A DNA stretch of 64,000 nucleotides, from contig NZ_VLKW01000012.1 of the NCBI RefSeq assembly GCF_007830495.1, forward strand, positions 1-64,000, in the 5' to 3' direction. Shown here one piece after another: positions 40,402-51,603 of the stretch. The stretch is from Pseudoduganella flava. GTDB lineage: Bacteria > Pseudomonadota > Gammaproteobacteria > Burkholderiales > Burkholderiaceae_D. Position 1 is the stretch's first letter; every line of letters begins with the position of its first letter. The notes under the pieces are model-generated. The model was not told the DNA's origin and ran no database searches. It saw only the letters and a list, made by a program, of their open reading frames with translations. Made by a program: the position numbers and the translations under genes.

Positions 40402-43206
40402 TTACGGCTCGGTCACAGCGCCAGCCTGGGCCCGCAATTGCGCATCGAGCTCCTCCGCCGGCAGCGGCTTGTCGAACAAATAGCCCTGGCCATAATCGCA
40501 CCCCGCCGCGGCCAGCAAGTCGCGCTGCTGCTCCGTCTCGACGCCCTCGGCGATCACGTGCAGGCCGAGCTTGTGGGCCATGACGATGATCGCTTCTGAC
40601 AGCGCCATGTCGTTCGACTCCGGCGCGAGGTTCCGTACGAAGCTGCGGTCGATCTTCAGGTAGTCGATGTCGAACTTGTTCAGGTACGACAGCGACGAAT
40701 AGCCGGTCCCGAAATCGTCCAGCGCCACCTGGATGCCGCCGTCGCGCAGCTGCAGCAGCTTGTCGGTGACCATCGTGCTCGCATCGAGCAGCAGGCCTTC
40801 CGTGATCTCCACGACGATCGCCTGGCCAGGCACGTCGGCCTGGCGCAATGCCCGCAGCCATACGTCGTAGCTGCCGCCTTCGCGCTGGAACTCCACCGGC
40901 GACTGGTTCAGGCTGACCTGGAAGTCCGGGTGCACCATGCGGCGCCAGCGCTGCACCCAGCGGATCGATTCGTTGAACACCCATTGGCCGATGTCGACGA
41001 TCAGGCCGGAGCTCTCCGCCAGCGGAATGAATTCCAGCGGGCTGACGAGGCCGCGCTGCGGGTGCTGCCAGCGCAGCAGCGCCTCGGCCTTGTGGATGCG
41101 CCCCGTTTTGAGGTGCACGATCGGCTGGAAGTACAGCTTCAGCTGCTCGCCCTTGACGGCGCTGCGCAGGTCGTTCGTCAGGCGCATGCGGTTCAACGCG
41201 GCCACCTGCAGCGCCGGCGTGAAGTAGGAGAAGCGATTGCGGCCCGCCCCCTTCGCGGCGTACATCGCCTGGTCCGCGTGCTTCAGCAGGTCCTCCACGC
41301 TCGCCGCATCGTCCGGGTACAGCGTGATGCCGATGCTGGCGGAGACGAACGCCTGCTCCTGGCCCAGCTGGAACGGCGCGAGCAGGCTGTCGAGGATGTT
41401 CTGGGCGATCGTATCCACGCGGTCCGACTCGCGCAACTGCGTAAGGATCACGGTGAACTCGTCGCCGCCCAGCCGCGCCACCGTATCGGCCTCGCGCACG
41501 CAGGTGGCGATGCGGCGTGCCGCGTCCACCAGCAGCACGTCGCCCTGGTGGTGGCCCAGCGTGTCGTTCACTTCCTTGAAGTGATCGAGGTCGATGAACA
41601 GGATCGCGATGCGCGTGCCGTCGCGCCGGCTCTTGACGATGTCGTGCTGCAGCCGGTCCAGGAACATGCGGCGATTCGGCAGCTGCGTCAGCTGGTCGAA
41701 GTTCGCCTGCTGCCAGATCAGCGCCTCGCTCTCCTTCTGGTCCGTCACGTCCTCGATCATGCACAGCTTCAGGTGCGGCCCGGCGCGCGGCGTCTCCAGC
41801 GGCACCACGGATGCCTCGACCCACACGGTGGCGCCGTTGGCGCGCACCAGCCGCAGCGTCGTGCGGAATTCGGGGATGTCGCCGGCGACCAGGCGCTGCA
41901 TCAGTACGGTCCACCCGGCCACGTCCTCCGGGTACACGAAATCAAGCCACGCGTGGTGCGCGAATTCCTCGGCGGTGCGGCCGGCGATCTCGCGGTAGCG
42001 GGGATTGACGTCGGAGAACGCGCCGCTGACGTCGTCGATCAGCGCAATGCCCATCGGCGACGCTTCGAACATCGTGCGGAAGCGCTCCTCGCCGGCACGG
42101 ATCGCGTCGGCGGCGCGGCGCCGCTCGCGCGCCAGCAGCGACACGTGGATCGCCGCGCCCAGCAGCAGCAGGGCCGCCGCCGCGCCGAGGACGCGGTACA
42201 GCCAGACGAGGTCCAGGCCTCCTTCCGCGTTGTACAGGAAGCCGTTGAACGTGACGCCCTTCGGCAGCAGGCCCAGGTCCGCGTAGACGCCGGCGATGTG
42301 CTGCCAGCGCTCGGGGTTCATGTAGCCGATCTCGACGAGCACCGGCTGCACCAGCGGCACCATCTGGCGCGCCTCGTACAGCAGGTGCTGGCGGTCGTGC
42401 CGGCGCGAGTACTTTGCCAGGATCAGGTCGACCATCTCTTCCTGGTGGTTCATCGCATACTGCCAGCCGCGCATGCTGGCCGCGCGGAACGCCTTCACGC
42501 GCTCCGGGTTCGCATTCAGTTCATGCTCGCTCGTGAACAGGTTATCGCCATAGAAGTCGATACCCGCCGCGCGCGGGCTGTAGACGTCGTATGGGAAACC
42601 GGCGCGGTCGAGATAGTCCGGCTCGTTGGTGGTGTAGATCGACATCGCGTCGATGCGCCCCTGCACGAGGTCCAGCGGATCGTAGCTGTGCTCGACGTGC
42701 CGCAAGCGGTCCAGCGTGATGCCTTCGCGCTTCAGGTAGGCCACCAGTTCATCGGCTTCGACGCGGCCGTTGCGCAGGGGTCCCAGCATCACGCGCTTGC
42801 CGATCAGGTTGTGGATGTCCGGCCCCTGGCCGGCACGCTGGCGCATCGCCAGCGCATGCGGCGAATGCTGGAAGATCACCCCGAGCACGACGACGGGTTT
42901 GCCGGACAACCTTGTCAGCAGCAATGCGCTGCTGCCCGTGCCGTATTGGGCGCGGCCGGCCAGCACTTCGCGCTCCGGCGCGCCGCCGTCCGCGCCTTCG
43001 AGGATCTGCACGTCCAGGCCCGCGTCGCGGTAATAGCCCTTCTCCAGCGCGGCGTAATAGCCGGCGAACTGGAACTGGTGCGTGTGCTTCAGCTGCAGCA
43101 CCACGCGGTCCTGCGCGAACGCGGGCAGCACGGCGCCGGCAAGCACCAGCAGCAGGCCGGCCGCGGCGCGAAGGAGGGGATGGAGCGCGACCAGTTTCGG
43201 ATGCAC
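40402..43206 (-). CDS. NMT1/THI5-type periplasmic sensor fused to PAS-GGDEF-EAL
   Basis: A 934-residue protein from GTG 43206. After a signal peptide or anchor (LLLVLAGAVLPAFAQ) comes an NMT1/THI5-like substrate-binding domain (~32-330: VLQLKHTHQFQFAGYYAALEKG). A transmembrane helix (~345-365) precedes a PAS/PAC region. The diguanylate cyclase has an intact ARLGGDEF and an upstream RxxD inhibitory site (READ). The phosphodiesterase has intact EAL (KAEALLRW), VEITEG, DDFGTGYSSL and AEGVE motifs. Both halves look active in c-di-GMP turnover. In known proteins the first domain binds thiamine-precursor-like or other small ligands; the ligand here is unknown. Confidence 0.93.
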   Translation of the reverse strand: MHPKLVALHPLLRAAAGLLLVLAGAVLPAFAQDRVVLQLKHTHQFQFAGYYAALEKGYYRDAGLDVQILEGADGGAPEREVLAGRAQYGTGSSALLLTRLSGKPVVVLGVIFQHSPHALAMRQRAGQGPDIHNLIGKRVMLGPLRNGRVEADELVAYLKREGITLDRLRHVEHSYDPLDLVQGRIDAMSIYTTNEPDYLDRAGFPYDVYSPRAAGIDFYGDNLFTSEHELNANPERVKAFRAASMRGWQYAMNHQEEMVDLILAKYSRRHDRQHLLYEARQMVPLVQPVLVEIGYMNPERWQHIAGVYADLGLLPKGVTFNGFLYNAEGGLDLVWLYRVLGAAAALLLLGAAIHVSLLARERRRAADAIRAGEERFRTMFEASPMGIALIDDVSGAFSDVNPRYREIAGRTAEEFAHHAWLDFVYPEDVAGWTVLMQRLVAGDIPEFRTTLRLVRANGATVWVEASVVPLETPRAGPHLKLCMIEDVTDQKESEALIWQQANFDQLTQLPNRRMFLDRLQHDIVKSRRDGTRIAILFIDLDHFKEVNDTLGHHQGDVLLVDAARRIATCVREADTVARLGGDEFTVILTQLRESDRVDTIAQNILDSLLAPFQLGQEQAFVSASIGITLYPDDAASVEDLLKHADQAMYAAKGAGRNRFSYFTPALQVAALNRMRLTNDLRSAVKGEQLKLYFQPIVHLKTGRIHKAEALLRWQHPQRGLVSPLEFIPLAESSGLIVDIGQWVFNESIRWVQRWRRMVHPDFQVSLNQSPVEFQREGGSYDVWLRALRQADVPGQAIVVEITEGLLLDASTMVTDKLLQLRDGGIQVALDDFGTGYSSLSYLNKFDIDYLKIDRSFVRNLAPESNDMALSEAIIVMAHKLGLHVIAEGVETEQQRDLLAAAGCDYGQGYLFDKPLPAEELDAQLRAQAGAVTEP

Positions 43207-43372
43207 GTTAGCGGCGATGTAGGAGCGGCTAGATGCCGGCGGACGGCCCGATTGTAACGCCGTTCAGGCTCCGTTCATTGTCGAGCCGGTGCCGCTGTGG
43301 CGCGCATGCCGCAACAGCCACAATCAGGCTGGCAAAGACTGGCAAGGACCGGTGACCTTTCAGCCACCCATC

Positions 43373-45676
<2,304 letters not shown>

Positions 45677-45858
45677 AAGAGGGCGATTGTACCAAAAAGT
45701 GCGCCGCGGCGCGCGCCCCGAACCATTTATCGAACAGAAAAGCTTTTATTATTCAAACACTTGTGTTGCATGACGCGAAAACGTATCCGTGCGGGCATTG
45801 CATTGTGCCGGCAAGGGGCTATAAAGGAGATGCACCCATGAGACCTTGAGGAGGTGCC

Positions 45859-46371
45859 ATGCGACGTCGTCTTTATTACGTGTTGCCGGATATGTCATCC
45901 GCGCGCGCGATGCTCGATGAGCTCCTGCTGGCGCGCATCGAGGAGCGGCACATCCGCTTCCTGGCCCGCGAGGGCTCGTTACCGGGCGATATGCCCGGCT
46001 GCAGCTTCGTACTGAAAACCGACCTGATACACGGCGCACAGCTGGGAGCCGTGATCGGCGGTCTCGTCGGCCTCGTAGCCGGCATCGTGCTGGCGCTGAT
46101 GCCGCCTTACGGGCTGGTGATGCAGACGGGCGCCATCCTGTTGCTGGCCCTGGGCGGGGCGCTGTTCGGCGCCTGGGCCTCCGGCATGAACGGATGCGCG
46201 ATCCCGAACAAGAAACTGGAACAGTATGCCGACCGCGTCGAGCGTGGGCAGGTCCTGATGATCGTCGACGTGCCGGTACGGCGCGTGCGCGAGATCGAGG
46301 ACATGATCGCCGGCCGGCATCCCGATTTCAGCTTTGGCGGCGAAGAGCCGCCCATGGTGGCGTTTCCCTGA
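45859..46371 (+). CDS. DUF1269-like membrane protein
   Basis: A 170-residue protein starting behind a strong GAGGAGGT site. The N-terminal ~60 residues are soluble (RRRLYYVLPDMSSARAMLDEL). Two hydrophobic segments follow (GAVIGGLVGLVAGIVLALM and GAILLLALGGALFGAWASG). A C-terminal domain reads RGQVLMIVDVPVRRVREIED. The layout fits the DUF1269 family of small inner-membrane proteins of unknown function. A hairpin terminator follows. Confidence 0.8.
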   Translation: MRRRLYYVLPDMSSARAMLDELLLARIEERHIRFLAREGSLPGDMPGCSFVLKTDLIHGAQLGAVIGGLVGLVAGIVLALMPPYGLVMQTGAILLLALGGALFGAWASGMNGCAIPNKKLEQYADRVERGQVLMIVDVPVRRVREIEDMIAGRHPDFSFGGEEPPMVAFP

Positions 46372-46446
46372 CGCCAACCGCCCGGTCCGCGGCAGGTGCC
46401 TGCCTGAACGCGGGCCGCGCATCTTCCAGGTCGGTCGACGCATGGC

Positions 46447-46472
46447 CGGGCAGGCGCCGCCTGCCCGCTTTC
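46447..46472 (+). terminator. Hairpin after the DUF1269-like gene
   Basis: CGGGCAGGCG pairs perfectly with CGCCTGCCCG, followed by CTTTCC. It lies about 75 bp after the stop codon. The T run is weak. Confidence 0.6.
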
Positions 46473-46499
46473 CTGTAGCGCGTCTTCACGCCCTGCCCG

Positions 46500-46784
46500 T
46501 CAGATCCCCATATTCCCGAGAATGCGGCCCAGCTCGCGCAGCGTCGGCTCCAGCGCCGGGTGCTTCGCCGCGAACTTCGCCGAGATTTCCTGCGTGCGCT
46601 CGGCCAGGCCGTAGGTGGTCGTGCCTTCTTCACTGACGGCGCCGTCCGCGGCGCGCTGCTCGAGCAACTGGTGGATGTCGCCGTCGAGCTGGCGCAGCAG
46701 GTCCTGCAATTCCTCGTCCACCGGCGCCCCGCTCGACAGCGCCGTATGCAGCTCGCGCAGGGATGCCTTCAGCTTGTTGTCCAT
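46500..46784 (-). CDS. DUF4404-family protein
   Basis: A 94-residue, largely helical cytoplasmic protein (MDNKLKASLRELHTALSSGA, LQDLLRQLDGDIHQLLEQ, then KFAAKHPALEPTLRELGRIL). This matches DUF4404, a small family of unknown function in proteobacteria. The pattern of Leu and charged residues suggests a helical bundle or coiled coil. The start is the ATG at 46784, with GGAGAGG upstream. It is divergent from phoD. Confidence 0.85.
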   Translation of the reverse strand: MDNKLKASLRELHTALSSGAPVDEELQDLLRQLDGDIHQLLEQRAADGAVSEEGTTTYGLAERTQEISAKFAAKHPALEPTLRELGRILGNMGI

Positions 46785-46952
46785 ACTCCTCTCCTTCTGT
46801 TGCCATGATATGCCTCTTATACACCGATTCGCTCTTCCATGGCGGCAAAAGGAACGGGTGACACCCGGCCGTCACGCCGGTGGGTGCGATGTCATCAGAA
46901 GGTAACCTGCGCGTCTTAAGATGCGCCGTCTTTCACTTCTGCTAACGGCACC

Positions 46953-48638
46953 ATGACTGAACTGAAATCCCGTCGTAAATTCCTGCGTAACTTCTCGCTC
47001 GGCACCGTCGCCGTCTCCGCGATCCCGCTGACCGCCTGTGGCGGCGACGATCCGGATTACAAGGACATCAGCTTCGCGCACGGCGTGGCCAGCGGCGACC
47101 CGCTGACGGACCGCGTGATCCTGTGGACCCGCGTGACGACGGCCGTCGCGGACGACATGGAGGTGGGCTGGGTCGTGGCGGAGGATGCCGGTTTCGCGAA
47201 GACCGTGGCTTCCGGCACGGTGGTGACCGGCGCGGCGCGCGACTACACGGTGAAGGTCGACGCCACCGGCCTGCAAGCTGGCCGCACCTACTACTACCGC
47301 TTCCGCTGCCAGGGCAAGGAATCGCCGGTAGGCCGCACGAAGACGCTTGCCACGGGCAACGTGACGCAGGCGAAGTTCGCCGTGTTCAGCTGCTCCAACT
47401 ACCCGGCCGGCTACTTCAACGTGTACGCGGAAGCGGCGAAGCTGGACGACGTCGACGCCGGCCTGCACCTGGGCGACTACATCTACGAATACGCGGCCGA
47501 CGGCTACGCATCGCAGAACGCCGCGAACCTGGGCCGCGTGTCGCAACCGTCCAACGAGATCATCACGCTGACGGATTACCGCCGCCGCTACCAGCAATAC
47601 CGCAGCGATCCGGACCTGCAGGCCGTGCACGCGAAGATGCCGTTCATCGCCGTGTGGGACGACCACGAGCTGTCCAATGACACGTGGCGCGAAGGCGCGC
47701 AGAACCACGACCCGGCCACCGAAGGACTGTGGGCGGCGCGCCGCCAGATGGCGATCCAGGCCTACAACGAATGGATGCCGATCCGCCTGCCCGATGCGAA
47801 CAAGCCGGACCGCATCTACCGCTCGTTCGACTTCGGCAACCTGCTGTCGCTGCACATGCTCGATACCCGCGTGATCGGCCGCGACAAGCAGCTGGCCTAT
47901 GCCAGCTATGTGGGCAGCGACAAGTCGTTCAACAGCGCGGCGTTCACAGCCGACGTGGCGAACCCCGCACGCCAGCTGATGGGCACCGAGCAGACGACGT
48001 GGCTGCAAGGCCAGCTCGCGAAGTCGACCGCGACGTGGCAGGTGCTGGGCCAGCAGGTGCTGATGGCGCGCATGATGCTGCCGGCACCGATGGTGCTCGG
48101 CACGACGGGGTATGCGGCCTACTTCGCGATCGCCGCGAAAGTGCAGGCGGGGGTGGCGCTGACTGCCGAGGAACAGCAACTGCTGGCCGCGCCGGCGATC
48201 CCGTACAACCTCGATGCGTGGGACGGGTATGGCGCCGCGCGCGAGACGGTGCTGAACATGGCAAAGTCGCTCAACAAGAACCTCGTCGTGCTGGCCGGCG
48301 ATACGCACAATGCGTGGGCCAGCGACTTGGCGGACGTGAACGGCCAGGCTGTTGGCGTCGAATTCGGCGTGCCGTCGGTGACGTCGCCCGGCTTCGAGGA
48401 GTACTTCCCGACCGCGAACCCGGTCACGGTGGCAAGCGGCATGGAACAGCTGATCGGGCCGTTGCAGTATGCGGAGACGGCATCGCGCGGCTTTGTCGTG
48501 CTGACCGTCACGCCGACGGAAAGCCGGGCCGAGTACCGCTACGTCAACACGATCGCATCGAAGACGTACACGGCGTCGACGGGCAAGGTGCTGAAGATGC
48601 TGCCGGGTGCCGCGAACCGGAAGCTCGTCGCGGCCTGA
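46953..48638 (+). CDS. phoD: PhoD-type alkaline phosphatase, Tat-exported
   Basis: A 561-residue phosphodiesterase/phosphomonoesterase of the PhoD family, which uses calcium and iron. The Tat signal contains SRRKFLRNFSLG, followed by IPLTACGGDD, whose Cys could be a lipobox. The N-terminal beta domain (SFAHGVASGDPLTDRVILW, TYYYRFRC) precedes the catalytic domain. That domain carries the metal ligands in SCSNYPAGYF, LHLGDYIYEY, VWDDHELSND and VVLAGDTHNAW. It likely releases phosphate from organic esters at the cell surface. No PhoB-type box is obvious in the 168-bp gap upstream. Confidence 0.93.
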   Translation: MTELKSRRKFLRNFSLGTVAVSAIPLTACGGDDPDYKDISFAHGVASGDPLTDRVILWTRVTTAVADDMEVGWVVAEDAGFAKTVASGTVVTGAARDYTVKVDATGLQAGRTYYYRFRCQGKESPVGRTKTLATGNVTQAKFAVFSCSNYPAGYFNVYAEAAKLDDVDAGLHLGDYIYEYAADGYASQNAANLGRVSQPSNEIITLTDYRRRYQQYRSDPDLQAVHAKMPFIAVWDDHELSNDTWREGAQNHDPATEGLWAARRQMAIQAYNEWMPIRLPDANKPDRIYRSFDFGNLLSLHMLDTRVIGRDKQLAYASYVGSDKSFNSAAFTADVANPARQLMGTEQTTWLQGQLAKSTATWQVLGQQVLMARMMLPAPMVLGTTGYAAYFAIAAKVQAGVALTAEEQQLLAAPAIPYNLDAWDGYGAARETVLNMAKSLNKNLVVLAGDTHNAWASDLADVNGQAVGVEFGVPSVTSPGFEEYFPTANPVTVASGMEQLIGPLQYAETASRGFVVLTVTPTESRAEYRYVNTIASKTYTASTGKVLKMLPGAANRKLVAA

Positions 48639-48698
48639 CGGTTCGGCGCGGCCCGTACCACCAGGCTGCGGCGCGTTCCCCCCGCGCTCCCGCCGGCT

Positions 48699-48920
48699 TC
48701 AACGCGGCTGCGGCCTGCCTCGCTCGGCGAGCCGCGCCACGCCATCGAAGTGGTCGAGCATGGCGCGGATCGCCGCGCCGTAAGAAGTAAAGAAACCCAG
48801 TTCCTTGTCGTCCGCCGCCAGGATCGCGTAGCCGCTCCGACGGCCGGCGGCGCTCGCGTCGATCGCGGCAACGATACGCAGGTCGCGCATCCTCAGCTTT
48901 GCCGCTCCTCGCTCGATCAT
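48699..48920 (-). CDS. Small hypothetical protein, second gene of an overlapping pair
   Basis: A 73-residue protein from ATG 48920, whose start overlaps the preceding stop codon (ATGA) and has GAGGA upstream. It reads MRDLRIVAAIDASAAGRRSG, then YAILAADDKELGFFTSYGAAIRA in shorter pieces, and ends in a basic tail. An alternative start is the internal ATG at 48890. It looks cytoplasmic; I do not recognise the family. The phoD stop lies 61 bp downstream on the other strand. Confidence 0.7.
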   Translation of the reverse strand: MIERGAAKLRMRDLRIVAAIDASAAGRRSGYAILAADDKELGFFTSYGAAIRAMLDHFDGVARLAERGRPQPR

Positions 48921-49165
48921 GTGCGGTCCTCGGCGCCGTCGCCGAACGGCCAGCGCAGCGGGTGGCGTTCGACCCAGCGCCGGGCATCCTGGAAGGCCCG
49001 GTCGCGCACGCCGCTGGCGCCCGGCGTTGCCGCACCGCGGCCGAAGTCCACGTGGCGCACCTTGCCGGTGGCATGCTCGCGGATGCTGCTGCGGTACACG
49101 ATCCACGCCCCGCTGGCGTGGCTGGAAACGGCGATGACGTGCCCCCGGTACGATTGCGTTGGCAT
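48917..49165 (-). CDS. Small hypothetical protein, first gene of an overlapping pair
   Basis: An 82-residue protein from ATG 49165, with CGGAG at good spacing. The sequence (MPTQSYRGHVIAVSSHASGA, WIVYRSSIREHATG, FQDARRWVERHPLRWPFG) has the look of a small single-domain cytoplasmic protein with an N-terminal beta-sheet and a C-terminal helix. Family unknown. Its TGA overlaps the next gene's ATG, so the two are translationally coupled. Confidence 0.7.
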   Translation of the reverse strand: MPTQSYRGHVIAVSSHASGAWIVYRSSIREHATGKVRHVDFGRGAATPGASGVRDRAFQDARRWVERHPLRWPFGDGAEDRT

Positions 49166-49361
49166 GTCTGCTCCGAAGAAGAGGGTAGGCCCATGCCGGC
49201 GCGAGGCCGGCAGGGAGCGTCGTCGCGACCTGGCGCAACAGCATGCCCCGCCCTTGCGGGGGCAAGGGCACGAAGGCGGCACCACGCAGTGTACTCCGGT
49301 CGGCCCCCACCCGCCGCTTTATTTGCGGACGGCTGAACGGCTGGGCTCCGCAGGGCAAGGG

Positions 49362-49403
49362 CAATGGACAATGGACAATTGGCAAAGGGCAAAGGGCAAA
49401 GGG
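49362..49403. repeat. Two adjacent 7-bp microrepeats
   Basis: CAATGGA is repeated twice with a third imperfect copy, followed by three copies of GGCAAAG and a partial one, all on a 7-bp period. It lies in the ~295-bp gap between the small gene pair and the M3 peptidase gene, which otherwise holds only the terminator next to it. Confidence 0.8.
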
Positions 49404-49410
49404 CTGATGC

Positions 49411-49443
49411 AAAAAAAAACCGCGCAGCGTGCGCGGTTTTTTC
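49411..49443 (-). terminator. Terminator of the M3 peptidase genes
   Basis: CCGCGC / GCGCGG with extending A-T pairs forms a stem with loop AGCGT. On the minus strand a run of nine T residues follows. It begins about 18 bp after the peptidase stop codon. Confidence 0.88.
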
Positions 49444-49460
49444 AACAACTGGCATCCGTA

Positions 49461-51572
49461 TCAGTCGGTCAGGCCGCGCCGCTCAAGCAGCGGCTCGATC
49501 TTCGCATCGCGCCCGCGGAATTCGCGGAACATCTGCATCGCGTCGATCGTACCGCCACGCGACAGCAGCTTCTGGCGGAACCAGTCGCCGTTCTTGCGCG
49601 TGAGGCCGCCGTTTTCCTTGAACCACTCGACCGTGTCGGCATCGAGCTTCTCGGCCCACAGGTAGCCGTAGTAGCCGGACGAATAGCCGCCCGAGAACAC
49701 GTGCGAGAAATACGTGGTGCGATAGCGCGGCGGTACCGGAGCGAAGTCGACGCCGGCGTCCTTCAGCGACTGCGCCTCGAACGCCAGCACGTCGGCCGGG
49801 ATCTGGTTCGCGCCCAGCTGATGCCACTTCTGGTCCAGGATGGCCGCGGCCAGGTACTCGGTGGTGCGGTAGCCCTCGTTGAACTTGGCCGATGCGATCA
49901 CCTTGTCCAGCAGTTCCTTCGGCATCGGCGCGCCCGTCTGGTAGTGCTTCGCGTAGTTGTTCAGCACTTCCGGCCAGGCCAGCCACATTTCGTTGACCTG
50001 CGACGGGAACTCGACGAAATCGCGCGGCACGCGGGTGCCCGAGAAGCGCGGGTACTTCACGTTCGAGAACATGCCGTGCAGCGCATGGCCGAATTCGTGG
50101 AATGCGGTGCGCACTTCGTCATACGTCATCAACGTCGGCTCGCCGTTGGCGGGCTTCGGAATGTTCAGGTGGTTCGCGATGACCGGGTGCGTGCCCTGCA
50201 GCGCGTTCTGGCTCACGTAGGCGTTCATCCATGCGCCGCCACGCTTGTTCGAGCGGGCGTAGAAGTCGCCGATGAAGATCGCCAGCTGCTTGCCGTCCGC
50301 ATCGAACACGTCCCACACGCGCACGTCCGGCTGGTACACCGGCAAGTCCTTGCGCTCCTTGAACGTCAGGCCGTACACCTTGTTCGCCGCGAAGAACACG
50401 CCGCTCTCGTACACGCTGTTCAGTTCGAAGTACGGCTTCAGCTCGTTCTGGTCGAACGCATAACGCTCCTTGCGCACCTTGTCGGCGTAGAACGCCCAAT
50501 CGTGCGCGGCGACCTGGAAGCCGCCCTTCTCGGCGTCGATCGCCTTCTGGATGTCGGCTGCCTCGCGGCGTGCGTTGCGCACGGCCGGCTGGGCGAATTC
50601 TGCCAGCAGCTTGTTGACGGCCGTCGTGTCCTTCGCCGTCTGGTCTTCCAGCATGTAGGCGGCGTGGCTGCTGTAGCCCAGCAGCGCGGCGCGCTCGGCA
50701 CGCAACTTGGCCAGCTGCTGCACCAGCTCGCGGTTGTCGAACTCGCCGCCGCGGCTGCCGCGCGCCATCGACGCGGCCAGCAGGCGTTCGCGCGTGGTGC
50801 GGTTCTTCAGCACGGCCAGCGGCGCCTGGCCGGTGGTGTTGACGATCGGGATCGCATACTTGCCTTCCAGGCCGCGCGCCTTCGCGTCGGTGGCCGCCTT
50901 GGCGATCGCAGCATCGGTCATGCCGTCCAGCTCTTCCTTCGTGTCGACGATCAGCGCGGAGGCATTGGCTTCCTTCAGCACGTTCTGCGCGAACGTCGTC
51001 TGCAGTTCGGCCAGCTTGGCGTTATACGCCTTCAGCTTTTCCTTGTCCGCGGCGGACAGCTTGGCGCCGGCGCGCACGAAGTCGGTGTGGTAGCGTTCGA
51101 GCAGGTATTTCGATTCCGCGTCCAGGCCCAGCTTGTCGCGCTTGTCGTACAGCGCCTTCACGCGCTGGTACAGCTTCGCGTTCAGGCGGATCGCGTCGCT
51201 GTGGGCGGACAGCTTCGGTGCCAGCTCGCGGTCCAGCTTCTGCATCGTGTCGTTCGTGTTGGTGCCGGTGAGGTTGAAGAACACCGTCGACACGCGGTTC
51301 AGCAGACGGCCGGAGCGCTCCATCGCGACGATCGTGTTGTCGAACGTGGGCGCCTGCTTGTTGTTGGCGATCTTCGCGATCTCGGCGGCCTGTTCCTTCA
51401 TGCCCTCGTCGAACGCCGGCGCATAGTCGGCGTCGTGGATCTTGTCGAAGGCGGGGTACTGGAACGGCAGCGTGCTCGGCGCGGCGAACGGGTTCGCCGC
51501 GGGCAGCGCTGCGTGGGCCATGCCGGCGAACGCCAGGCTGGCGGCGAGGATCAGCATTTGGGGTCGTTTCAA
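49461..51572 (-). CDS. M3-family zinc metallopeptidase (Dcp-like), exported, copy 1
   Basis: A 703-residue precursor with signal peptide MKRPQMLILAASLAFAGMAHA. The zinc site is TAFHEFGHALHGMFS (HExxH) with the distant Glu in the EFPSQVNEMW segment, as in peptidyl-dipeptidase Dcp and oligopeptidase A. The C-terminal FSGGYSSGYYGYLWAEKLD motif lines the S1 site of the family. It probably trims short peptides in the periplasm. It lies 31 bp downstream of a paralogue on the same strand and shares a terminator, so the pair forms an operon. Confidence 0.93.
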   Translation of the reverse strand: MKRPQMLILAASLAFAGMAHAALPAANPFAAPSTLPFQYPAFDKIHDADYAPAFDEGMKEQAAEIAKIANNKQAPTFDNTIVAMERSGRLLNRVSTVFFNLTGTNTNDTMQKLDRELAPKLSAHSDAIRLNAKLYQRVKALYDKRDKLGLDAESKYLLERYHTDFVRAGAKLSAADKEKLKAYNAKLAELQTTFAQNVLKEANASALIVDTKEELDGMTDAAIAKAATDAKARGLEGKYAIPIVNTTGQAPLAVLKNRTTRERLLAASMARGSRGGEFDNRELVQQLAKLRAERAALLGYSSHAAYMLEDQTAKDTTAVNKLLAEFAQPAVRNARREAADIQKAIDAEKGGFQVAAHDWAFYADKVRKERYAFDQNELKPYFELNSVYESGVFFAANKVYGLTFKERKDLPVYQPDVRVWDVFDADGKQLAIFIGDFYARSNKRGGAWMNAYVSQNALQGTHPVIANHLNIPKPANGEPTLMTYDEVRTAFHEFGHALHGMFSNVKYPRFSGTRVPRDFVEFPSQVNEMWLAWPEVLNNYAKHYQTGAPMPKELLDKVIASAKFNEGYRTTEYLAAAILDQKWHQLGANQIPADVLAFEAQSLKDAGVDFAPVPPRYRTTYFSHVFSGGYSSGYYGYLWAEKLDADTVEWFKENGGLTRKNGDWFRQKLLSRGGTIDAMQMFREFRGRDAKIEPLLERRGLTD

Positions 51573-51603
51573 AACTTATCTCCTAAAATACAACGAATGC
51601 GCG

